Below, piece after piece: positions 44,185-54,377 of a DNA stretch of 64,000 nucleotides. The notes beneath the pieces are model-generated. The model was given only the letters and a program-made list of their open reading frames with translations. It had not been told where the DNA came from and did not search any database. The stretch is taken from NCBI GenBank assembly GCA_021732005.1, contig JAKFVT010000033.1, positions 62,001 through 126,000 on the forward strand, read 5' to 3'. The first letter of the stretch is position 1. Each line of letters starts with the position of its first letter. A program made the position numbers and the translations under genes. This stretch comes from Mycobacterium sp. (lineage in GTDB: Bacteria; Actinomycetota; Actinomycetes; Mycobacteriales; Mycobacteriaceae).

Positions 44185-45111
44185 ATGAGCCAGACAAACA
44201 CCCGCTACGACGGCGACACCTGGGACCTGGCGTCCAGCGTCGGCGCCACCGCGACATCGGTGGCGGCGTCGCGCGCGCTGGCCTCCCGCGGCCCGGACGC
44301 GCTCATCCACGACCCGTACGCCGACGCACTCGTCAAGGCGGTCGGCGTGGAGCCCCTGATCCGGGTTGCCAACGGCGAGGCCAACATCGAAGACGACCCG
44401 ATGCTCAACCGGCGCCGGATGACCGAGCAGATCGCCGTGCGAACCCGGTTTTTCGACGACGTGTTCACCAACGCCGCCCGCGACGGCATCACCCAGGCCG
44501 TCATCCTGGCCTCGGGCCTGGACACCCGCGCCTACCGGATGAGCTGGCCTGCCGGCTCGGTGGTGTTCGAGCTGGACCAGCCTCAGGTCATCGAGTTCAA
44601 AACCCGTGTGATGGCCGATCTGGGAGTCTCGCCCACCGCCGATCGCCGCACCGTCGCGGTCGACTTGCGCGATGACTGGCCGACGGCATTGCGGGAACAC
44701 GGTTTCGACGTCACCCAACCGACGGCGTGGATCGCCGAAGGCTTGCTGATCTATCTGCCCCCGGAAGCGCAGGACCGGTTGCTGGACAACGTCACCGCAT
44801 TGTCGGCACCGGGAAGCCGCTTCGCCACCGAATTCATGGCCGCGGGAACGACACTGCCGGACAGCTGGCGCGACCGATTCAAGAAGTACTCGGCACAGAT
44901 CGGCTCCGACATCGATCTGCCTGCCCTGTTCTACGACGGCGAGCGCAATTCGGCAGGCGACTACCTGGCCGAACGCGGTTGGCGCATCAGCACGGTGAGC
45001 ACCCGGGAGTCCTACGCCGCCAACGGCTTTGACCTTCCCGACGACGAGACGCTGGTGCAGTTCAGCGACAGCACCGGGTACCTGACCGCAACTCGATCCA
45101 GGGAGCAGTAA
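44185..45111 (+). CDS. SAM-dependent methyltransferase, LCM-like (copy 3)
   Basis: This is a 308-residue paralogue of copies 1 and 2 with [29 protein letters not shown] and [18 protein letters not shown]. It begins four bases after copy 2 and its stop overlaps the start of copy 4 (TAATG). Confidence 0.9.
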   Translation: MSQTNTRYDGDTWDLASSVGATATSVAASRALASRGPDALIHDPYADALVKAVGVEPLIRVANGEANIEDDPMLNRRRMTEQIAVRTRFFDDVFTNAARDGITQAVILASGLDTRAYRMSWPAGSVVFELDQPQVIEFKTRVMADLGVSPTADRRTVAVDLRDDWPTALREHGFDVTQPTAWIAEGLLIYLPPEAQDRLLDNVTALSAPGSRFATEFMAAGTTLPDSWRDRFKKYSAQIGSDIDLPALFYDGERNSAGDYLAERGWRISTVSTRESYAANGFDLPDDETLVQFSDSTGYLTATRSREQ

Positions 45112-46025
45112 TGGCACGCACCGATGACGACAGCTGGGACCTGACCTCGAGCGTCGGCGCCACCGCGACAGCCGTGGCCGCCGGACGCGCGCTGGCCACC
45201 AAAGACCCGCGCCAGCTCGTGAACGACCCGTTCGCCGATCCCCTGGTTCGCGCGGTCGGCATCGACTTCTTCATCAAGATGATCGACGGCGAACTGGACA
45301 CCTCGGCATTCGGCGACCTCGCTCCCGAGCGCGTGCAGTCGATGATCGACGCAATGGGCGTGCGGGCCAAGTTCTTCGACGACTACTTCATCTCGGCGAC
45401 CGGCACCGGCATCCGGCAGGTCGTGATCCTGGCATCCGGCTTGGATGCCCGCGCATACCGGCTGCCGTGGCCGTCGGGCACCGTGGTGTTCGAGATCGAC
45501 CAGCCCGACGTCATCGCGTTCAAGACCGGTGTGTTCGACGACCTCGGTGCGCAGCCCCCGGCGCGGCGCCACACCGTCGGCATCGATCTGCGCGAGGACT
45601 GGCCTGCCGCCCTGCGTGCCGCCGGCTTCGACCCGAGCCTGCCCACCGCGTGGCTGGCCGAGGGACTACTGGTCTATCTGCCGTCCGACGCTCAGGACCG
45701 GTTGTTCGACACGATCACCGAATTGAGTGCGCCCGGCAGCGCCGTGGCCACCGAATTCGTCCCCGGGATCATGGATTTCGACCCGTCGAAGGGGACGGCG
45801 ATGACAGCCCAAGCCCGCGATCAGGGCCTGGACCTCGACATGGGGTCGCTGGTCTACGCCGGGCCCCGCAGCCACGTGATGGAGTACCTGACCGGAAAGG
45901 GTTGGGACGTCACCGGAGTCGCCGACGAGGAGCTGTTCCGGCAGCTCGGCCTGGCGGCCCGGCCCGAGCGGGCCGATAACGATCCGTTCGGCGAAATCGT
46001 CTACGTCAGCGCCACTCTGGATTGA
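45111..46025 (+). CDS. SAM-dependent methyltransferase, LCM-like (copy 4)
   Basis: This is a 304-residue paralogue with [51 protein letters not shown] and [19 protein letters not shown]. It ends convergent with sppA, overlapping it by 20 bases. It corresponds by position to the methyltransferase genes near secY in M. tuberculosis. Confidence 0.9.
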   Translation: MARTDDDSWDLTSSVGATATAVAAGRALATKDPRQLVNDPFADPLVRAVGIDFFIKMIDGELDTSAFGDLAPERVQSMIDAMGVRAKFFDDYFISATGTGIRQVVILASGLDARAYRLPWPSGTVVFEIDQPDVIAFKTGVFDDLGAQPPARRHTVGIDLREDWPAALRAAGFDPSLPTAWLAEGLLVYLPSDAQDRLFDTITELSAPGSAVATEFVPGIMDFDPSKGTAMTAQARDQGLDLDMGSLVYAGPRSHVMEYLTGKGWDVTGVADEELFRQLGLAARPERADNDPFGEIVYVSATLD

Positions 46026-47811
46026 ACCCCAGCCACAGCGCACTGGTTCCGGTCAGCGCACGCTCGCTCTGATCGACCACTCCCCTGATGGACTGACCCA
46101 TCAGCACCGCGATGGCTTCCGGCAGTGACGCCGCGGCCGGTTGCGATGACGGCTTGGGCCGCAGGAAGTCCCGCAGCGACGAGCTGGGATAGCTGACCAG
46201 TTCGGCCTTGGTGTCGGCGTCGATCCCGGCGAGCACCTTGGCCCGTCGCACCGCCGCCCGCAGGCCGCCGAGTTCGTCGACCAATCCGTGCTCGAGTGCA
46301 TCGGCACCGGTCCACACCCGGCCCTGCGCCACCGCCTCGACCGCCTCGACGGACATGTGCCGAGCCTCGGCCACCCGCTGCACGAAGTCGGTGTAGAACA
46401 GATCGGCCTCGGCCTCGACCAGGGCCTGCTGTTCCGGGGTGAACGGCGCATTGACCGACCAGGCGTCGGCATTGTCGTTGGTGCGCACACTGTCCGAGCC
46501 AACCCCGAGGCGTTCCTTCAGCTCGCGGGCCACCAGCTTGCCGGTCAGTACACCGATCGACCCGGTGATGGTTCCCGGGTTCGCGACGATCGCGTCGGCG
46601 GCCATCGCCACGTAGTAGCCGCCCGATGCGGCGACCGCACCCATCGACGCCACCACCGGCTTGCCCTTGGCGCGCATACGCTTCACCTCCCGCCACATCG
46701 TCTCCGAGCCCGTCACCGAGCCGCCGGGACTGTCCACCCGCACGACCACCGCGTCGATGTCGTCGTCCGCGGCGACCTCGCGCAGCGCCGCGCCGATGGT
46801 GTCGCCGCCGGCGCTGGACCGCCCGATCGGCAGGCCCTGCGGGCCGCCTCGACCGCTGACGATCGACCCGGCGACGGTGACCACCGCAATCCTCGGGCGC
46901 TTCTTTCGACCCGGCACGGACGGCATCGGCACCGCGGGACCGCCCTTGCCGGCCTGCGCGTAGCGCGACAGATACAGCCGCGGCGGGGCATTGTCACCCG
47001 CGTCGGCGTCGCCGGATTCCGGCGAAACACCTTCCCGGCCGGTGAGTTCCGCGATACGGCTGTACGCCTCGTCGCGGAAGCCGATCCGGTCGACCAGGTG
47101 TCCGTCGACCGCGGCGTCACGCAGCAGCGGCGCTTGGTTGGCCAGCTCGTCGACCGCCGCGACGTCGATGTGCCGCGACTCGGCGATCGCCTGCCACACC
47201 TGGTTGTGCAGGCTGGCGATCAACCGGGAGTCGGCCTCGCGGTGAGCGTCGGTGTAGTGGTCCTGGGTGAACAGATTGGCTGCCGACTTGTATTGGCCGC
47301 GCGTCACGAACTGCGCCTCGATACCGGCCTTGTCCAGGGCGTCGCGCAGAAACAATGCGTTGGTGGCGAAACCGATCAGCCCGACCGTGCCTGTCGGTTG
47401 CATCCACACCTCGGAGAAGGCGGAGGCCAGGTAATACGACAGCGTGCTGGGATAGGTTTCAGCCCACGCCAGCGACGGCTTGGTTTTGGTGAAGGCGGCG
47501 ATGGCGGACCGCAGTTCCTGCACCGGTCCGGCCGGGGCGGCCGAAAGCTGAACTCGGGCAATCAGTCCCGCCACCCGCGGGTCTTCTGCGGCGCGATGGA
47601 CCGCGGCGACCGCGTCGCGCAGCAGCATCGTCCGGCCGCCGCCGGTGATGAAGGTCAGCGGGTCGAAGCCGCTGCACTCCGGCGGTACCGTCTGCAGGTC
47701 GAGCTCCAGGATGCAGCCGTCGGGCACACCATGGTGCCGGGCGGTGTCGATGCGCCGCAGCGCGTCGCGGAGGTCGTCGGCGCCCGGAATCGCGGGCAGG
47801 AAGGCGAACAT
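46006..47811 (-). CDS. sppA: Signal peptide peptidase SppA (protease IV)
   Basis: This is 601 residues from the ATG at 47811 ([10 protein letters not shown]). It is the long SppA type with two crotonase-like halves. The N-terminal half carries the catalytic Lys in [12 protein letters not shown], and the C-terminal half carries the Ser in [15 protein letters not shown]. It degrades leftover signal peptides in the membrane. It lies just beyond the ribosomal genes, as in M. tuberculosis (Rv0724). Confidence 0.92.
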   Translation of the reverse strand: MFAFLPAIPGADDLRDALRRIDTARHHGVPDGCILELDLQTVPPECSGFDPLTFITGGGRTMLLRDAVAAVHRAAEDPRVAGLIARVQLSAAPAGPVQELRSAIAAFTKTKPSLAWAETYPSTLSYYLASAFSEVWMQPTGTVGLIGFATNALFLRDALDKAGIEAQFVTRGQYKSAANLFTQDHYTDAHREADSRLIASLHNQVWQAIAESRHIDVAAVDELANQAPLLRDAAVDGHLVDRIGFRDEAYSRIAELTGREGVSPESGDADAGDNAPPRLYLSRYAQAGKGGPAVPMPSVPGRKKRPRIAVVTVAGSIVSGRGGPQGLPIGRSSAGGDTIGAALREVAADDDIDAVVVRVDSPGGSVTGSETMWREVKRMRAKGKPVVASMGAVAASGGYYVAMAADAIVANPGTITGSIGVLTGKLVARELKERLGVGSDSVRTNDNADAWSVNAPFTPEQQALVEAEADLFYTDFVQRVAEARHMSVEAVEAVAQGRVWTGADALEHGLVDELGGLRAAVRRAKVLAGIDADTKAELVSYPSSSLRDFLRPKPSSQPAAASLPEAIAVLMGQSIRGVVDQSERALTGTSALWLGFNPEWR

Positions 47812-47870
47812 ACAGTCGAGATTACCCACGCCGGCCCAGGAGCCCTTCCGCGCGCTCGTACGGTGGAGTG

Positions 47871-48797
47871 GTGAAGTACTCGATCTCGATACCGCAGTTC
47901 GACGTCGACGGGTTCGACAGCGAGGGGCTGCGGAGCTATCTGACCCGTGCCGAAGAGCTCGGCTTCGAGGGCGGCTGGACGATCGAGCAGATCATCGGTC
48001 CGTCGCCGATGATCGCACCGATGGAGCTGCTGGCCTGGGCCGCAGCGTGCACCACCACCCTGCGGCTGGGTGTCGCGGTGCTGATCACCTCCCTGCACGA
48101 CCCGCTACAGCTGGCCTCCACGGTGACCGCCGTGGACCGGCTCAGCCATGGCCGCCTGGAACTCGGTGTGGCGCCCGGCGGTGGCCGGCGAAAGTTCGAG
48201 GCGTTCGGCGTGGAGCCCGCCACATTCATCAGCAGCTTCACCGAAGGCCTGCAGTTGATGAAGGCGGCGTGGTCCGACGAACCGCGCGTGACGTTTCACG
48301 GCCGGTTCCGCGACGTCGACGATCTGCCGATCGCACCCAAGCCCGTGCAGCGGCCGCACCCGCCGATCTGGTTCGGCGCCAACGCCCCTCGCGCGATCGC
48401 ACGCGCGGTCCGCCACGGCGACGCGTTCATGGGTGCGGGATCCTCGACGACGGCGAACTTTGCGGACGCCGTGCAGACCCTGCGCACCGCACTGGCCGAG
48501 CAGGAAAAGGATCCGAACACGTTCCGGATCGGCAAGCGGGTGTACCTGATCGTCGACGACGACGCGACCCGGGCCCGCGAGCGGGTGCTGACCGGTCTGC
48601 GCCGGATCTACGGCTCGATGCCCGGCGTGGACGCGGTTCCGGTATCCGGCACACCGTCGGAAGTCGTGCGAGGTCTGCGCGAGGTGATCGACGCCGGCGC
48701 GCAGACGCTGTTGCTGCACCCGGTCGGCGCGAGCCTGGCCGAGGATCGCGAACAGATGGAACGCCTTGCCGCCGAAGTCATTCCGCAGCTGAGCTGA
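47871..48797 (+). CDS. LLM class F420-dependent oxidoreductase
   Basis: This TIM-barrel protein of 308-309 residues has the luciferase-like pattern MLITSLHDPLQLA..., RLELGVAPGGGRRKFEAFGV and RPHPPIWFGANAPRAI. Mycobacterial members mostly use coenzyme F420. The reaction is not known. GTG at 47871 or three bases earlier is the start, with GGTGGAG upstream. It ends at a strong bidirectional terminator. Confidence 0.85.
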   Translation: MKYSISIPQFDVDGFDSEGLRSYLTRAEELGFEGGWTIEQIIGPSPMIAPMELLAWAAACTTTLRLGVAVLITSLHDPLQLASTVTAVDRLSHGRLELGVAPGGGRRKFEAFGVEPATFISSFTEGLQLMKAAWSDEPRVTFHGRFRDVDDLPIAPKPVQRPHPPIWFGANAPRAIARAVRHGDAFMGAGSSTTANFADAVQTLRTALAEQEKDPNTFRIGKRVYLIVDDDATRARERVLTGLRRIYGSMPGVDAVPVSGTPSEVVRGLREVIDAGAQTLLLHPVGASLAEDREQMERLAAEVIPQLS

Positions 48798-48803
48798 GCA
48801 ACG

Positions 48804-48830
48804 AAAAAAGCCCCACCGGAGCGGGGCTTC
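48804..48830. terminator. Bidirectional intrinsic terminator
   Basis: AAGCCCC (48808-48814) pairs with GGGGCTT (48823-48829). A run of six A on the left gives a T6 tract for the minus-strand spc transcript ending after rplO. The plus-strand side serves the LLM gene. Confidence 0.85.
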
Positions 48831-48846
48831 TTCGTGGATCTGGGCT

Positions 48847-49290
48847 CTACAGCTCGGTGACCGAACCGCCTGCAGCGGTGATGGCCTCACGGGCGCTGCC
48901 ACTGAACTTGTGCGCGGTGATGTCGACCTTGGCGGTCAGCTTGCCGTCGCCGAGGACCTTGACGAGCACGTTCTTGCGAACGAGGCCCTTGGCCACCAAG
49001 TCGTCGACACCGACGGTGCCGCCCTCCGGGAAGGCCTTGTTCAGGTCGCCCAGGTTGACGACGGCGTACTCGGTGCGGAACCGGTTACGGAAGCCCTTGA
49101 GCTTGGGCAGCCGCATGTGGATCGGCATCTGCCCGCCCTCGAAGGTCACCGGCACGTTCTTGCGGGCCTTGGTGCCCTTGGTGCCACGACCGGCCGTCTT
49201 ACCCTTGGAGCCCTCACCGCGACCGACGCGAGTCTTCGCGGTCTTGGAGCCGGGAGCCGGCTTCAGGTCGTGCAGCTTGATGACGCTCAT
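48847..49290 (-). CDS. rplO: 50S ribosomal protein L15 (uL15)
   Basis: This 147-residue protein has the basic Gly-rich N terminus with [17 protein letters not shown] and the C-terminal VSARKFSGSA-like segment ([14 protein letters not shown]). It is the last gene of the spc operon here, four bases overlapped with rpmD and ended by a T-tract terminator. Confidence 0.98.
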   Translation of the reverse strand: MSVIKLHDLKPAPGSKTAKTRVGRGEGSKGKTAGRGTKGTKARKNVPVTFEGGQMPIHMRLPKLKGFRNRFRTEYAVVNLGDLNKAFPEGGTVGVDDLVAKGLVRKNVLVKVLGDGKLTAKVDITAHKFSGSAREAITAAGGSVTEL

Positions 49291-49481
49291 GATTTAGCCT
49301 CAACCACTTCTTCTACTTCAACGAGGTGGTGCACAGCCTTGATCAGGCCACGCGTCTGCGGGTTGTCCTCGCGAACCACCGTCTGGCGAATCTTCCTCAG
49401 ACCCAGGGTCCGCAGGCTTTCACGCTGCTTCCAGCGGGCACCGATGATGCCGCGCACCTGGGTGATCTTCAGCTCTGCCAT
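49287..49481 (-). CDS. rpmD: 50S ribosomal protein L30 (uL30)
   Basis: This 64-residue protein has [12 protein letters not shown], the [12 protein letters not shown] motif and the conserved [19 protein letters not shown]. It overlaps rplO by four bases and follows rpsE directly. Confidence 0.98.
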   Translation of the reverse strand: MAELKITQVRGIIGARWKQRESLRTLGLRKIRQTVVREDNPQTRGLIKAVHHLVEVEEVVEAKS

Positions 49482-49483
49482 GG

Positions 49484-50197
49484 TTATGCGCTTCCTTCAC
49501 CACGCGCTGCTGCGGCAGCCAGCGCTTCGCTCTCCCGACGTGCGCGCAGCATGCCTGCCGGCGCAACGTCTTCGATCGGCAGCCCGCGACGAGCGGCCAC
49601 CTCTTCAGGACGCTGCAGCAGCTTGAGTGCGGCAACGGTGGCATGCACCACGTTGATCGCGTTGTCACTGCCCAGCGACTTGGCCAGAACGTCATGCACG
49701 CCAGCGCATTCCAGCACGGCACGGCACGCGCCACCGGCGATGACACCGGTACCGGGGCTGGCCGGACGCAGCATCACGACACCGGCCGCGGCCTCGCCCT
49801 GCACGGGATGGGTGACGGTGCCACCGATCAGCGGGACGCGGAAGAAGTTCTTGCGAGCTTCCTCGACACCCTTGGCGATCGCGGCGGGCACCTCTTTGGC
49901 CTTGCCGTAGCCGACACCGACCAGACCGTTGCCGTCACCGACGATGACCAGGGCGGTGAAGCTGAAGCGCCGACCACCCTTGACCACCTTGGAAACCCGG
50001 TTGATCGTGACGACGCGCTCGAGGTAGTTGCTCTTCTCGCCGCCGTCGCGGCCACCACGTCCACCGCGGTCGCCACGATCATCGCGACGGCCACGGCCAC
50101 CGCGGTCGTCACGTCCGCCGCGCTGTACGTCGGTACGGGTGCCGGCTGAGGGGGCGCCGGTATCCGGCGCACTGCCGGCTGCGGTCTGCTCCGCCAT
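49484..50197 (-). CDS. rpsE: 30S ribosomal protein S5 (uS5)
   Basis: This is about 237 residues from the second of two adjacent ATGs, with AAGGA upstream. About 50 Arg/Gly/Asp-rich N-terminal residues ([15 protein letters not shown]) precede the S5 core [21 protein letters not shown] and the [12 protein letters not shown] motif. This extension is usual in mycobacteria. It helps decoding fidelity. Confidence 0.97.
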   Translation of the reverse strand: MAEQTAAGSAPDTGAPSAGTRTDVQRGGRDDRGGRGRRDDRGDRGGRGGRDGGEKSNYLERVVTINRVSKVVKGGRRFSFTALVIVGDGNGLVGVGYGKAKEVPAAIAKGVEEARKNFFRVPLIGGTVTHPVQGEAAAGVVMLRPASPGTGVIAGGACRAVLECAGVHDVLAKSLGSDNAINVVHATVAALKLLQRPEEVAARRGLPIEDVAPAGMLRARRESEALAAAAARGEGSA

Positions 50198-50222
50198 CAT
50201 GCGGTCCTTCCGTTGTTCGTCA

Positions 50223-50630
50223 TTAGAATTTGAGTCCGTTCTCGCGAGCCGCATCGGCCAGCGCCGCGATGCGGCCGCCGTAGGTGTTGCCGCCGCGGTC
50301 GAACACCACGGCCTCGACGCCTGCAGCCTTGGCGCGCTCGGCGATCAGCTGACCGACTCGCACGCTGTGGGCCTTCTTGTCACCCTCGACGGCGCGGACA
50401 TCGGCCTCGATCGACGACGCTGCGGCGACCGTGACACCCTCGGCATCGTTGACGAGCTGCACGTGGATGTGCCGCGAGGAGCGGTTGACCACGAGACGCG
50501 GACGCTCGGCGGTGCCGACGACCTTCTTACGCAGCCGGTTGTGCCGACGCAGGCGCGAAACCCGGCGCGCGGCCGAGACACTCGTGCCGACCGGCGTCCG
50601 ATCGTTGGCTGCCTTCTGTGCTTGAGCCAT
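50223..50630 (-). CDS. rplR: 50S ribosomal protein L18 (uL18)
   Basis: This 135-residue protein has [37 protein letters not shown] and the closing [28 protein letters not shown]. It binds 5S rRNA. It is separated from rplF by three bases. Confidence 0.98.
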   Translation of the reverse strand: MAQAQKAANDRTPVGTSVSAARRVSRLRRHNRLRKKVVGTAERPRLVVNRSSRHIHVQLVNDAEGVTVAAASSIEADVRAVEGDKKAHSVRVGQLIAERAKAAGVEAVVFDRGGNTYGGRIAALADAARENGLKF

Positions 50631-50633
50631 GGC

Positions 50634-51173
50634 TTACTTACCTGTCTTTCCGACCTTGCGGCGGATCTGCTCACCCTCGTACCGCACGCCCTTGCCCTTG
50701 TACGGGTCCGGGCGGCGCAGCCGACGGATGTTCGCCGAGATCTGGCCGACCTTCTGCTTGTCGATACCTGTGATCGAGAACTTGGTGGGCGTCTCCACCG
50801 CGAAGGTGATGCCCTCCGGGGCCTCGATGACCACGGGATGGCTGTACCCGAGCGCGAACTCGAGGTTGCTGCCCTTGAGCTGCACGCGGTAACCGACGCC
50901 GAAGATCTCCATCTTCGTGGTGTAACCCTGGGTCACACCGGTCACCAGGTTGGACACCAGCGTGCGCGACAGCCCGTGCAGCGAACGGCTGCGCCGCTCG
51001 TCGTCCGGCCGGCTCACCACGATTGCGCCGTCGTCGCTGCGCGACACGGTGATCGGCTCGGCGATCGACAGCTCCAACGTGCCCTTCGGGCCCTTGACCG
51101 ACAGATTCTGACCGTCGATCGTCACATCAACTCCGGCGGGAATGACCACCGGCTGCTTACCAATACGCGACAT
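50634..51173 (-). CDS. rplF: 50S ribosomal protein L6 (uL6)
   Basis: This 179-residue protein has [41 protein letters not shown] and the end [25 protein letters not shown]. It has two copies of the L6 fold and contacts the sarcin-ricin loop. Confidence 0.98.
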   Translation of the reverse strand: MSRIGKQPVVIPAGVDVTIDGQNLSVKGPKGTLELSIAEPITVSRSDDGAIVVSRPDDERRSRSLHGLSRTLVSNLVTGVTQGYTTKMEIFGVGYRVQLKGSNLEFALGYSHPVVIEAPEGITFAVETPTKFSITGIDKQKVGQISANIRRLRRPDPYKGKGVRYEGEQIRRKVGKTGK

Positions 51174-51194
51174 AGTTCTGCTTCTCCTATCCCG

Positions 51195-51593
51195 CTACCA
51201 GACGAAAGCGAGGACTTCGCCGCCCACGCCCTGTCGGGACGCCTGGCGGTCGGTCAGCAGGCCGGAGGACGTGGAGATGATCGCCACGCCCAGCCCACCG
51301 AGAACCCGCGGCAGATTGGTGGATTTCGCGTACACCCGCAGACCGGGCTTGGACACCCGGCGCAGCCCGGCGAGGCTGCGCTCGCGGTTGGGTCCGTACT
51401 TGAGCTGGACAACAAGTGACTTGCCGACCCGAGCATCCTCGGTGCGGAAATCGGTGATGTAACCCTCGCTCTTGAGGATCTCGGCGATGTTCGCCTTGAT
51501 CTTCGAGTGCGGCAGGGTCACTTCGTCGTGATACGCCGAATTGGCGTTACGCAGACGCGTCAAAAAGTCTGCGATCGGGTCCGTCATAGTCAT
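51195..51593 (-). CDS. rpsH: 30S ribosomal protein S8 (uS8)
   Basis: This 132-residue protein has [32 protein letters not shown], and the terminal [26 protein letters not shown]. The ATG at 51593 or the one at 51587 may start it. S8 is the usual feedback repressor of spc operons by mRNA binding. Confidence 0.98.
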   Translation of the reverse strand: MTMTDPIADFLTRLRNANSAYHDEVTLPHSKIKANIAEILKSEGYITDFRTEDARVGKSLVVQLKYGPNRERSLAGLRRVSKPGLRVYAKSTNLPRVLGGLGVAIISTSSGLLTDRQASRQGVGGEVLAFVW

Positions 51594-51681
51594 GACTGGG
51601 CCTGTCTACCTTCCTCGCAACGGTTCCCACTCGGGTCGATTCCCTCGGGGGCCTGCTGCGCACCTGTTCTGTAGGGGTCTG

Positions 51682-51867
51682 TTACCAGCTGGACTTCTGC
51701 ACACCGGGCAGTTCGCCGGCATGGGCCATCTCGCGCAAGCAGATTCGGCACAGGCCGAACTTGCGGAACACGGCGTGCGGCCGGCCGCACCTGTTGCAGC
51801 GGGTGTAGGCCCGCACGGCGAACTTCGGCTTCTTATTGGCCTTGTTGACCAGTGCCTTCTTTGCCAT
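51682..51867 (-). CDS. rpsN: 30S ribosomal protein S14, zinc type (uS14)
   Basis: This 61-residue protein has the two zinc pairs [22 protein letters not shown]. It is the short C+ form used under zinc sufficiency, and mycobacteria keep a second C-minus copy elsewhere. It lies between rplE and rpsH. Confidence 0.97.
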   Translation of the reverse strand: MAKKALVNKANKKPKFAVRAYTRCNRCGRPHAVFRKFGLCRICLREMAHAGELPGVQKSSW

Positions 51868-51871
51868 CTGC

Positions 51872-52435
51872 TCAGTTCTCCTTGAAGGGGAAGCCCAGCG
51901 CGCGCAGCAGCGCCCGACCTTCGTCGTCGTTGGTCGCCGAGGTGACGACGGTGATGTCCATGCCGCGCGGACGGTCGATCGAATCGACGTCGATCTCGTG
52001 GAACACCGACTGCTCAGCGAGTCCGAAGGTGTAGTTGCCGTGGCCGTCGAACTGCTTGGGGCTCAGGCCGCGGAAGTCACGGATACGCGGCAGCGCGATC
52101 GAGACCAGCCGGTCGAGGAACTCCCACATGCGGTCGCCGCGCAGGGTCACCCGCGCACCGATCGGCATGCCTTCGCGCAGCTTGAACTGTGCGATCGACT
52201 TACGGGCCTTGCGGATCTCCGGCTTCTGGCCGGTGATCAGCGCCAGGTCGTTGACCGCGCCGTTGATCAGCTTCGCGTCGCGGGCGGCGTCACCGACACC
52301 CATGTTGACGACGACCTTCACCACGCCGGGGATCTGCATGACGTTGGCGTAGTCGAACTCTTTGTTGAGCGCGTCCTTGATTTCTTCGCGGTAGCGCGCC
52401 TTCAGCCGGGGCTGAACTTTTTCTGCGGTAGTCAT
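51872..52435 (-). CDS. rplE: 50S ribosomal protein L5 (uL5)
   Basis: This 187-residue protein has [42 protein letters not shown] and [21 protein letters not shown]. It binds 5S rRNA and contacts the P-site tRNA. Confidence 0.98.
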   Translation of the reverse strand: MTTAEKVQPRLKARYREEIKDALNKEFDYANVMQIPGVVKVVVNMGVGDAARDAKLINGAVNDLALITGQKPEIRKARKSIAQFKLREGMPIGARVTLRGDRMWEFLDRLVSIALPRIRDFRGLSPKQFDGHGNYTFGLAEQSVFHEIDVDSIDRPRGMDITVVTSATNDDEGRALLRALGFPFKEN

Positions 52436-52440
52436 ATCTC

Positions 52441-52758
52441 TCAGAGGTCCTTGCCGTTGCTCTTGGCGATGCGGACGTTCTTGCCGGTCTCCTCATCGCG
52501 GCGGACGCCGATGCGGGTCGGCTTGCCGTCGGAGTCGACCACCATCACGTTCGAGACGTGGATCGGAGCTTCCTGGGTGACGATGCCGCCCGAGGATGCG
52601 CCACGCTCGTTGGCCGACTGCGCGGTGTGCTTCTTGATCCGGTTGACGCCCTCGACGAGTACGCGGTTACGGGTCGGGAAGGCCTGAAGGACCTTGCCCT
52701 TGGCGCCCTTGTCCTTACCGGCAATGACGAGGACGGTGTCGCCCTTGTGGACCTTCAT
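52441..52758 (-). CDS. rplX: 50S ribosomal protein L24 (uL24)
   Basis: This 105-residue protein has the KOW motif [24 protein letters not shown] and [14 protein letters not shown]. It is an early assembly protein of the large subunit. It adjoins rplN without a gap. Confidence 0.98.
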   Translation of the reverse strand: MKVHKGDTVLVIAGKDKGAKGKVLQAFPTRNRVLVEGVNRIKKHTAQSANERGASSGGIVTQEAPIHVSNVMVVDSDGKPTRIGVRRDEETGKNVRIAKSNGKDL

Positions 52759-53127
52759 TTACAAAACCTCCGGGGCCAGCGAGACGATCTTCATGAACTT
52801 CTTCTCGCGCAGTTCACGACCGACCGGGCCGAAGATGCGGGTGCCTCGCGGGTCGTTGTCGTTCTTGATGATGACGGCGGCGTTCTCGTCGAACTTGATG
52901 TAGCTGCCGTCGGCGCGGCGACGTTCCTTGACGGTGCGCACCACGACGGCCTTGACCACGTCACCGCGCTTGACGTTGCCACCGGGGATGGCGTCCTTGA
53001 CGGTCGCCACGATGACGTCGCCGATGCCGGCGTAGCGCCGCGACGAGCCACCCAGAACACGGATGCACAAGATCTCCTTGGCGCCCGTGTTGTCGGCGAC
53101 CTTGAGCCGCGATTCCTGCTGAATCAC
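52759..53127 (-). CDS. rplN: 50S ribosomal protein L14 (uL14)
   Basis: This is 122 residues from a GTG at 53127 with GAGGAG upstream. It contains [32 protein letters not shown] and the family end [12 protein letters not shown]. It is the first gene of the spc operon, with a promoter at 53272-53300. Confidence 0.98.
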
Positions 53128-53271
53128 TAGATCTCCTCGATCTGGTAACTGTGTGCACGACAAAATCCCTAAAGGCAATCCAAAATGAAGCCTGTCGTGC
53201 GCGGTCTTTGTCACCCAAGAGCACGCAGGGCCGACAAACGCCGGCCGAGGTCTGCCCTAGGCAACCCCTAC

Positions 53272-53300
53272 ATGCTAGGTGACGAGCGAAAAAGCTCCAA
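53272..53300 (-). promoter_or_regulatory. Putative sigma-A promoter of the spc operon (TTGGAG-N17-TAGCAT)
   Basis: On the minus strand TTGGAG (53300-53295) and TAGCAT (53277-53272) are 17 bases apart. This gives a leader of about 135 bases before rplN. Confidence 0.5.
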
Positions 53301-53324
53301 ATCGTCGCACTTCACCACAGCCGG

Positions 53325-53378
53325 CGAGGCTGTAGTTATCGCGTCAAAGAGCGAGTAATGCTGTCGCCAACTACAGGC
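53325..53378 (-). terminator. 54-bp hairpin element A after the AbiEi-like pseudogene
   Basis: On the minus strand CTGTAGTT pairs with AACTACAG. The first arm contains the pseudogene stop TAG. It matches element B (54324-54377) at 42 of 54 positions in the same orientation. Confidence 0.5.
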
Positions 53379-54287
53379 ACGCCGCATCCCTGAGCACGGC
53401 CGGCGATTTCCACCAGCGGTTTCTCCGGGACGGACGGAGCCGCCCGTCCCATCCGCGCCGGACGAGCGCCGCATACGTGCGGTCGAGGAGCTCGGGGTCG
53501 CGATCCTCGTTGATCGCCCTGATGACGTCCCAGCCCAGTCGCGCGACCTTGGGCATCAGCCGCTGATCTCTGATGTATTGCACCCTGTCCGTTCGGTGCC
53601 GATCCCGTCGTATTCGGAAGCGACCTTGAAGTCCTCCCAGCCCAGGTCCAGCCTCCGCAACACTTTCCAGCGCCCTTCGAACACGGCGACCTGCGTGGTC
53701 GGCCTTGGAAATCCGGCGTCGAGGTACAACAACCGCAGTCGCGTCTCTTGCGGCGAGGCCGCGCCGCCGTCCACGAGCGGGAGGAGTTCGAGCAGCTGCC
53801 GCATGCCCCGCGCACCTTTGTGTCGCCGTGTCAGCTCGAGAACCTCGTCGTTCACGAAGGCGGTTGCGCGCTTGAGTGCGTCGAGTCGGATCAGTGCCTC
53901 GAGTCGGGGAAGGTGCCGGCCGAGGTCGTACGCCGTTCGAGCCGCCGTGGTGACCGCGATGCAATCGAGCGTGGTGAACTCGTCGGGATCCAAGCGTTCC
54001 GCGCGGGCGATGATGCCTTCGGGTGGCCGGGTGTTGTTCCAGATCAACTCGACGGCAATGTCGTCGTCGACCCAGGCCGCGCCGTGCAGCGCCGATGCGG
54101 CGATTCCGGCGACCACACCTTTACGGCCAGAGCGCAACCACGCGCCGTCGATGGCGTCCACCAAATCGGGCGAATATCCTTTGGGCACATAGATATCCCG
54201 GTGCAACCGCACGTATCCGCGCCGTAGCTCGTACTCGGTCAAAGCCCCCGCCTGCTGGGCCTGACTACCAACGATGAGCTTCCTCAT
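53371..54287 (-). pseudogene. AbiEi-type antitoxin/endonuclease-fold protein, frameshifted
   Basis: The first 235 or so residues read from the ATG at 54287 (MRKLIVGSQAQQAGALTEYELRRGYVR...) and show the AbiEi-like N-terminal region and then a restriction-endonuclease-like core (LYLDAGFPRPTTQV, EYDGIGTERT). The continuation QYIRDQRLMPKVARLGWDVIRA is in another frame and ends at 53371. The break lies near 53585. The sequence CGGACAGG there would be in frame as CGGACGGACAGG, so loss of one GGAC copy explains it. The product is expected to be truncated and inactive unless slippage occurs. It may be a relic of a type IV toxin-antitoxin or defence gene. Confidence 0.75.
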
Positions 54288-54323
54288 GGCGGAATGTTCG
54301 CAGCGCAATCCGACAGATCTCGT

Positions 54324-54377
54324 CGAGGCTGTCGTTAGCGCGCGAAAGTGCGAGTGGACGTGTCGATAACTACAGGC
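54324..54377 (-). terminator. 54-bp hairpin element B after the FGE gene
   Basis: On the minus strand CTGTAGTTA pairs with TAACGACAG with one mismatch. The FGE stop TAG lies in its first arm, exactly as the pseudogene stop lies in element A. There is no T run. Confidence 0.5.

Noticed and set aside
46288..47874. A 528-residue plus-strand reading antisense to sppA
   Set aside because: SppA motifs are complete on the minus strand. The plus frame has no domain and an improbable composition.
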